Of a stretch of DNA of 27,071 nt, positions 25,254 to 27,071 are shown in pieces. A model generated the notes under the pieces. The model saw only the letters and a list, made by a program, of their open reading frames with translations. It searched no databases and was not told the DNA's origin. Source of the DNA: a virus. A program made the position numbers and the translations under genes. Location: IMG/VR virus record IMGVR_UViG_3300028027_000197, positions 1 through 27,071 of that record. One strand, given 5' to 3'. Each line of letters starts with the position of its first letter. Position 1 is the first letter of the stretch.

Positions 25254-26866
25254 TAGAAAGCGTCCTCAACAATGGTTGCTTGCCAGTTCAAAGCCGTCAA
25301 GTTCCAGGTGTTTGTAGCATCGTTTGACTCAACTTTGACAGACACTGTACGAACAGCATTCTGTTGAGTTGTTACCCAAGGACTGTTTGTATCAATGCTG
25401 GTAATACCCGTCTGTCCGTATGTCGGTGTTTGAGCAGTTGAGTTAGCACCACCAACAGCAATGTTGATAGCACCAGTACCTGAAATCTCAGGAAGCAATC
25501 TGTGTGTGTACACCTTGGAACTGTATGGAACAGGACCTTTGTCTGATTGCAAAACCACGTTATTACGCTCAAACAAAGCAGGGATTGGTGCTGAGTTAAT
25601 GAAAGAGTTACCAATGTTGGTTTGAATCAACTTCTGGCTTGCTACGCCACCACGGGCATAGGTCACCACACGGGATGCTTTCTTAAATGAACCAGAGATG
25701 AACTGAGGCCCTTCAGCACCCATACAAGCGTCAGCAATGTCTTTAGGAGCATTCCAAATCTGCAAGTCATAACGGTATGACAGCATCTTGTTGCAGTAAC
25801 CAGTAGAAGTCAGGTCGGGATAGTAAATCTCAATCTGGTTTTTCTGAGTGTTGTTGACCATAAAGATACGGTCAGAGTAAACCGTACTCAGGTTGCTGTA
25901 GAAGTAGTTCTTGACCTTTTGGTTACCCAAGGATTGGAAGCTTGCACCATCAAACACCCAGATGTCTCGGGAATCAACACCGTAGACGTTGGAATCAGCG
26001 CTTGACCAGCAATTGTTGTTGATCAACCCACGACCTTGGTTGAACAAGCGAATGCCAAACACTGGGGCTGTGGAGTTCTGATAGTTGATCGGAGAAAAGA
26101 CAACAGTATCCCAGTAGGAGCAAACGTAGAAGTTGCCACCAAACATAAACCCGTCAATCAATGGACCACGAACAGGCACTTCTTGTTCGTTAGCCACGTT
26201 AGACAAAGTTGGCTCCCATGTACCGGGAAAACCGTTTTGAGCAAAAGGCTGTGACCACCGTACCGTAGTAGGGTAGTTGTACTCAATGCCACCAATGACT
26301 TTGGTGATATTGCCAGCAACTAAGAGGTTGCCAAGGTTGGGAGAGGAATAGTTCCTGACAAACCCAGCAGTTGTTTTGGTAACCCCAGGCTCGTAATTCC
26401 AGTTTGCATCAGACTCAATGGTGATCTCATTGGCCGTAGATGTGAAATACATAGGATTGTTGATCGTGTCATTAATGAAGAACACGCCACCAACAACAGA
26501 CATGGTGATGTTGAGGTCAGCAGTGTATCCAGCAAGAGTGACACTTGGATTTGCACCAACACCAGGGGTAATGTTACTGATACCAGCAGAGGTCAGCATG
26601 TACCACCGACCCTGACTAGAAGAGTTTCTAGTGGCAACAATGTAAACCCACTGAGTTTCCGAACGATACCCACCTTCCATGAAGATAGGCTCGTTGGGAA
26701 TAACGCTCAGTATCTCTTGTTCACCAAAGATCTTTTTGATGCCACGAACATCAGACTCTACGTTACGCCCGTTGTTGTATTCATTTGGACCAAGAGCGTT
26801 ACTCGGTACATCTGGAGTAAACGACATGTTGGTAAACGGAGTTCGTAGCCTTATATATTCGGACAT
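25253..26866 (-). CDS. tail hub / DNA-stabilisation protein (P22 gp10-like)
   Basis: The 537-aa beta-rich protein looks like the tail-nozzle or packaged-DNA-stabilisation family of short-tailed phages: MSEYIRLRTPFTNMSFTPDV near the start, repeated Trp/Tyr beta-propeller blades (WVYIVATRN, VRWSQPFAQNGFPGTWEPTL, NFYVCSYWDTVVFSP, NVYGVDSRDIWVFDGASFQS, LSYRYDLQIWNAPKDIADAC) and a beta C-terminus. It would close the tail channel and carry the fibre encoded next. AAGGATCTTT precedes the start. This gene is the main reason for calling a short-tailed morphology. Confidence 0.8.
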   Translation of the reverse strand: MSEYIRLRTPFTNMSFTPDVPSNALGPNEYNNGRNVESDVRGIKKIFGEQEILSVIPNEPIFMEGGYRSETQWVYIVATRNSSSQGRWYMLTSAGISNITPGVGANPSVTLAGYTADLNITMSVVGGVFFINDTINNPMYFTSTANEITIESDANWNYEPGVTKTTAGFVRNYSSPNLGNLLVAGNITKVIGGIEYNYPTTVRWSQPFAQNGFPGTWEPTLSNVANEQEVPVRGPLIDGFMFGGNFYVCSYWDTVVFSPINYQNSTAPVFGIRLFNQGRGLINNNCWSSADSNVYGVDSRDIWVFDGASFQSLGNQKVKNYFYSNLSTVYSDRIFMVNNTQKNQIEIYYPDLTSTGYCNKMLSYRYDLQIWNAPKDIADACMGAEGPQFISGSFKKASRVVTYARGGVASQKLIQTNIGNSFINSAPIPALFERNNVVLQSDKGPVPYSSKVYTHRLLPEISGTGAINIAVGGANSTAQTPTYGQTGITSIDTNSPWVTTQQNAVRTVSVKVESNDATNTWNLTALNWQATIVEDAF

Positions 26867-26901
26867 AAAGATCCTTGTTTTTTAACAGCGAGAAACAAGA
26901 T

Positions 26902-27071
26902 TTAGGTTGATGCCGACCAAGGAGTGCCAGTAGCAATCACGGGGTTCTTTTGCAACTCGATGTTCTGAGCCAAAGCAGCCTCGGTGGCTGTCTTGTCAAC
27001 ACCCGATGTCCAGCACCAATCCAAAACTTCTTGCATGGTTACATCGGCGTAAGGAATAGATGGTGTAGCAG
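26902..27071 (-). CDS. partial virion-module protein (C-terminal 56 residues)
   Basis: The 3' end of a gene that continues beyond the right edge. Readable C-terminus: ATPSIPYADVTMQEVLDWCW and TSGVDKTATEAALAQNIELQ, ending GTPWSAST. It is helical with a Trp-rich motif (VLDWCWTSG). Phage proteins with this kind of end (..V..W.W.SG..K...E..LA..I...KNP) occur upstream of tail hub genes but their role is unclear. 35 bases separate it from the tail-hub start. Confidence 0.7.
   Translation of the reverse strand, partial: ATPSIPYADVTMQEVLDWCWTSGVDKTATEAALAQNIELQKNPVIATGTPWSAST

Overview
The window is part of a tailed bacteriophage genome, or a prophage-like contig. The best guess is a short-tailed (podovirus-type) phage of a Gram-negative, probably betaproteobacterial, freshwater host. 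The phage call rests on an endolysin, a holin-like protein, a P22-type tail hub, an S74 tail fibre, internal-virion-type proteins, a Sak3 annealase, RusA and a phage replicative helicase. The host guess is weaker: it rests on general resemblance of the small proteins and on a Rap1a/Tai-like protein. No portal, major capsid, terminase, polymerase, integrase or RNA polymerase gene is seen, so the window is only part of the genome.

Layout. 1-507: non-coding left end with G-tract repeats, then a promoter-like element and a 5'-UTR hairpin. 508-2241 (+): small operon around a Cys-rich GP88-like protein, closed by a terminator. 2242-2741: convergent spacer, with terminators for both strands. 13464 down to 2742 (-): a tightly packed early/replication block (about 30 genes, mostly joined by ATGA or TAATG overlaps) with replication initiator, RecA-fold helicase, RusA, a C5 cytosine methyltransferase, a YbcO-like nuclease, an RNA polymerase alpha-CTD-like protein, an exported Rap1a/Tai-like protein and many tiny zinc-binding or membrane proteins. 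13573-16248 (+): divergent recombination/nucleotide operon (Sak3 annealase, SSB-like protein, MazG-like enzyme, DUF3310). 27071 down to 16205 (-): virion and lysis module, running from tail hub to tail fibre, internal virion proteins, small membrane proteins, holin and endolysin.

Three unrelated HNH genes (9717-10196, 15164-15526, 16751-17308) sit between functional modules as free-standing homing-endonuclease-like insertions. One has its own promoter on the opposite strand, one lies next to a truncated rusA start, and one follows a GNRA-containing structured spacer.

The most unusual signals are these. (i) Two RNA cassettes of matching design (about 3632-3767 and 12790-12933, both minus): sigma70-like promoter, about 30 nt of leader, a long-range terminator hairpin with the same 5'-arm core TTACACATGCT, and a 7-bp pairing between leader and hairpin loop whose sequence differs between copies while the pairing is kept. 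(ii) A second long reading frame wholly inside the methyltransferase gene that has protein-family-like motifs. (iii) A phage protein with an RNAP alpha-CTD-like domain that keeps the Arg265 position. (iv) A 16-bp element repeated exactly in front of both plus-strand operons.
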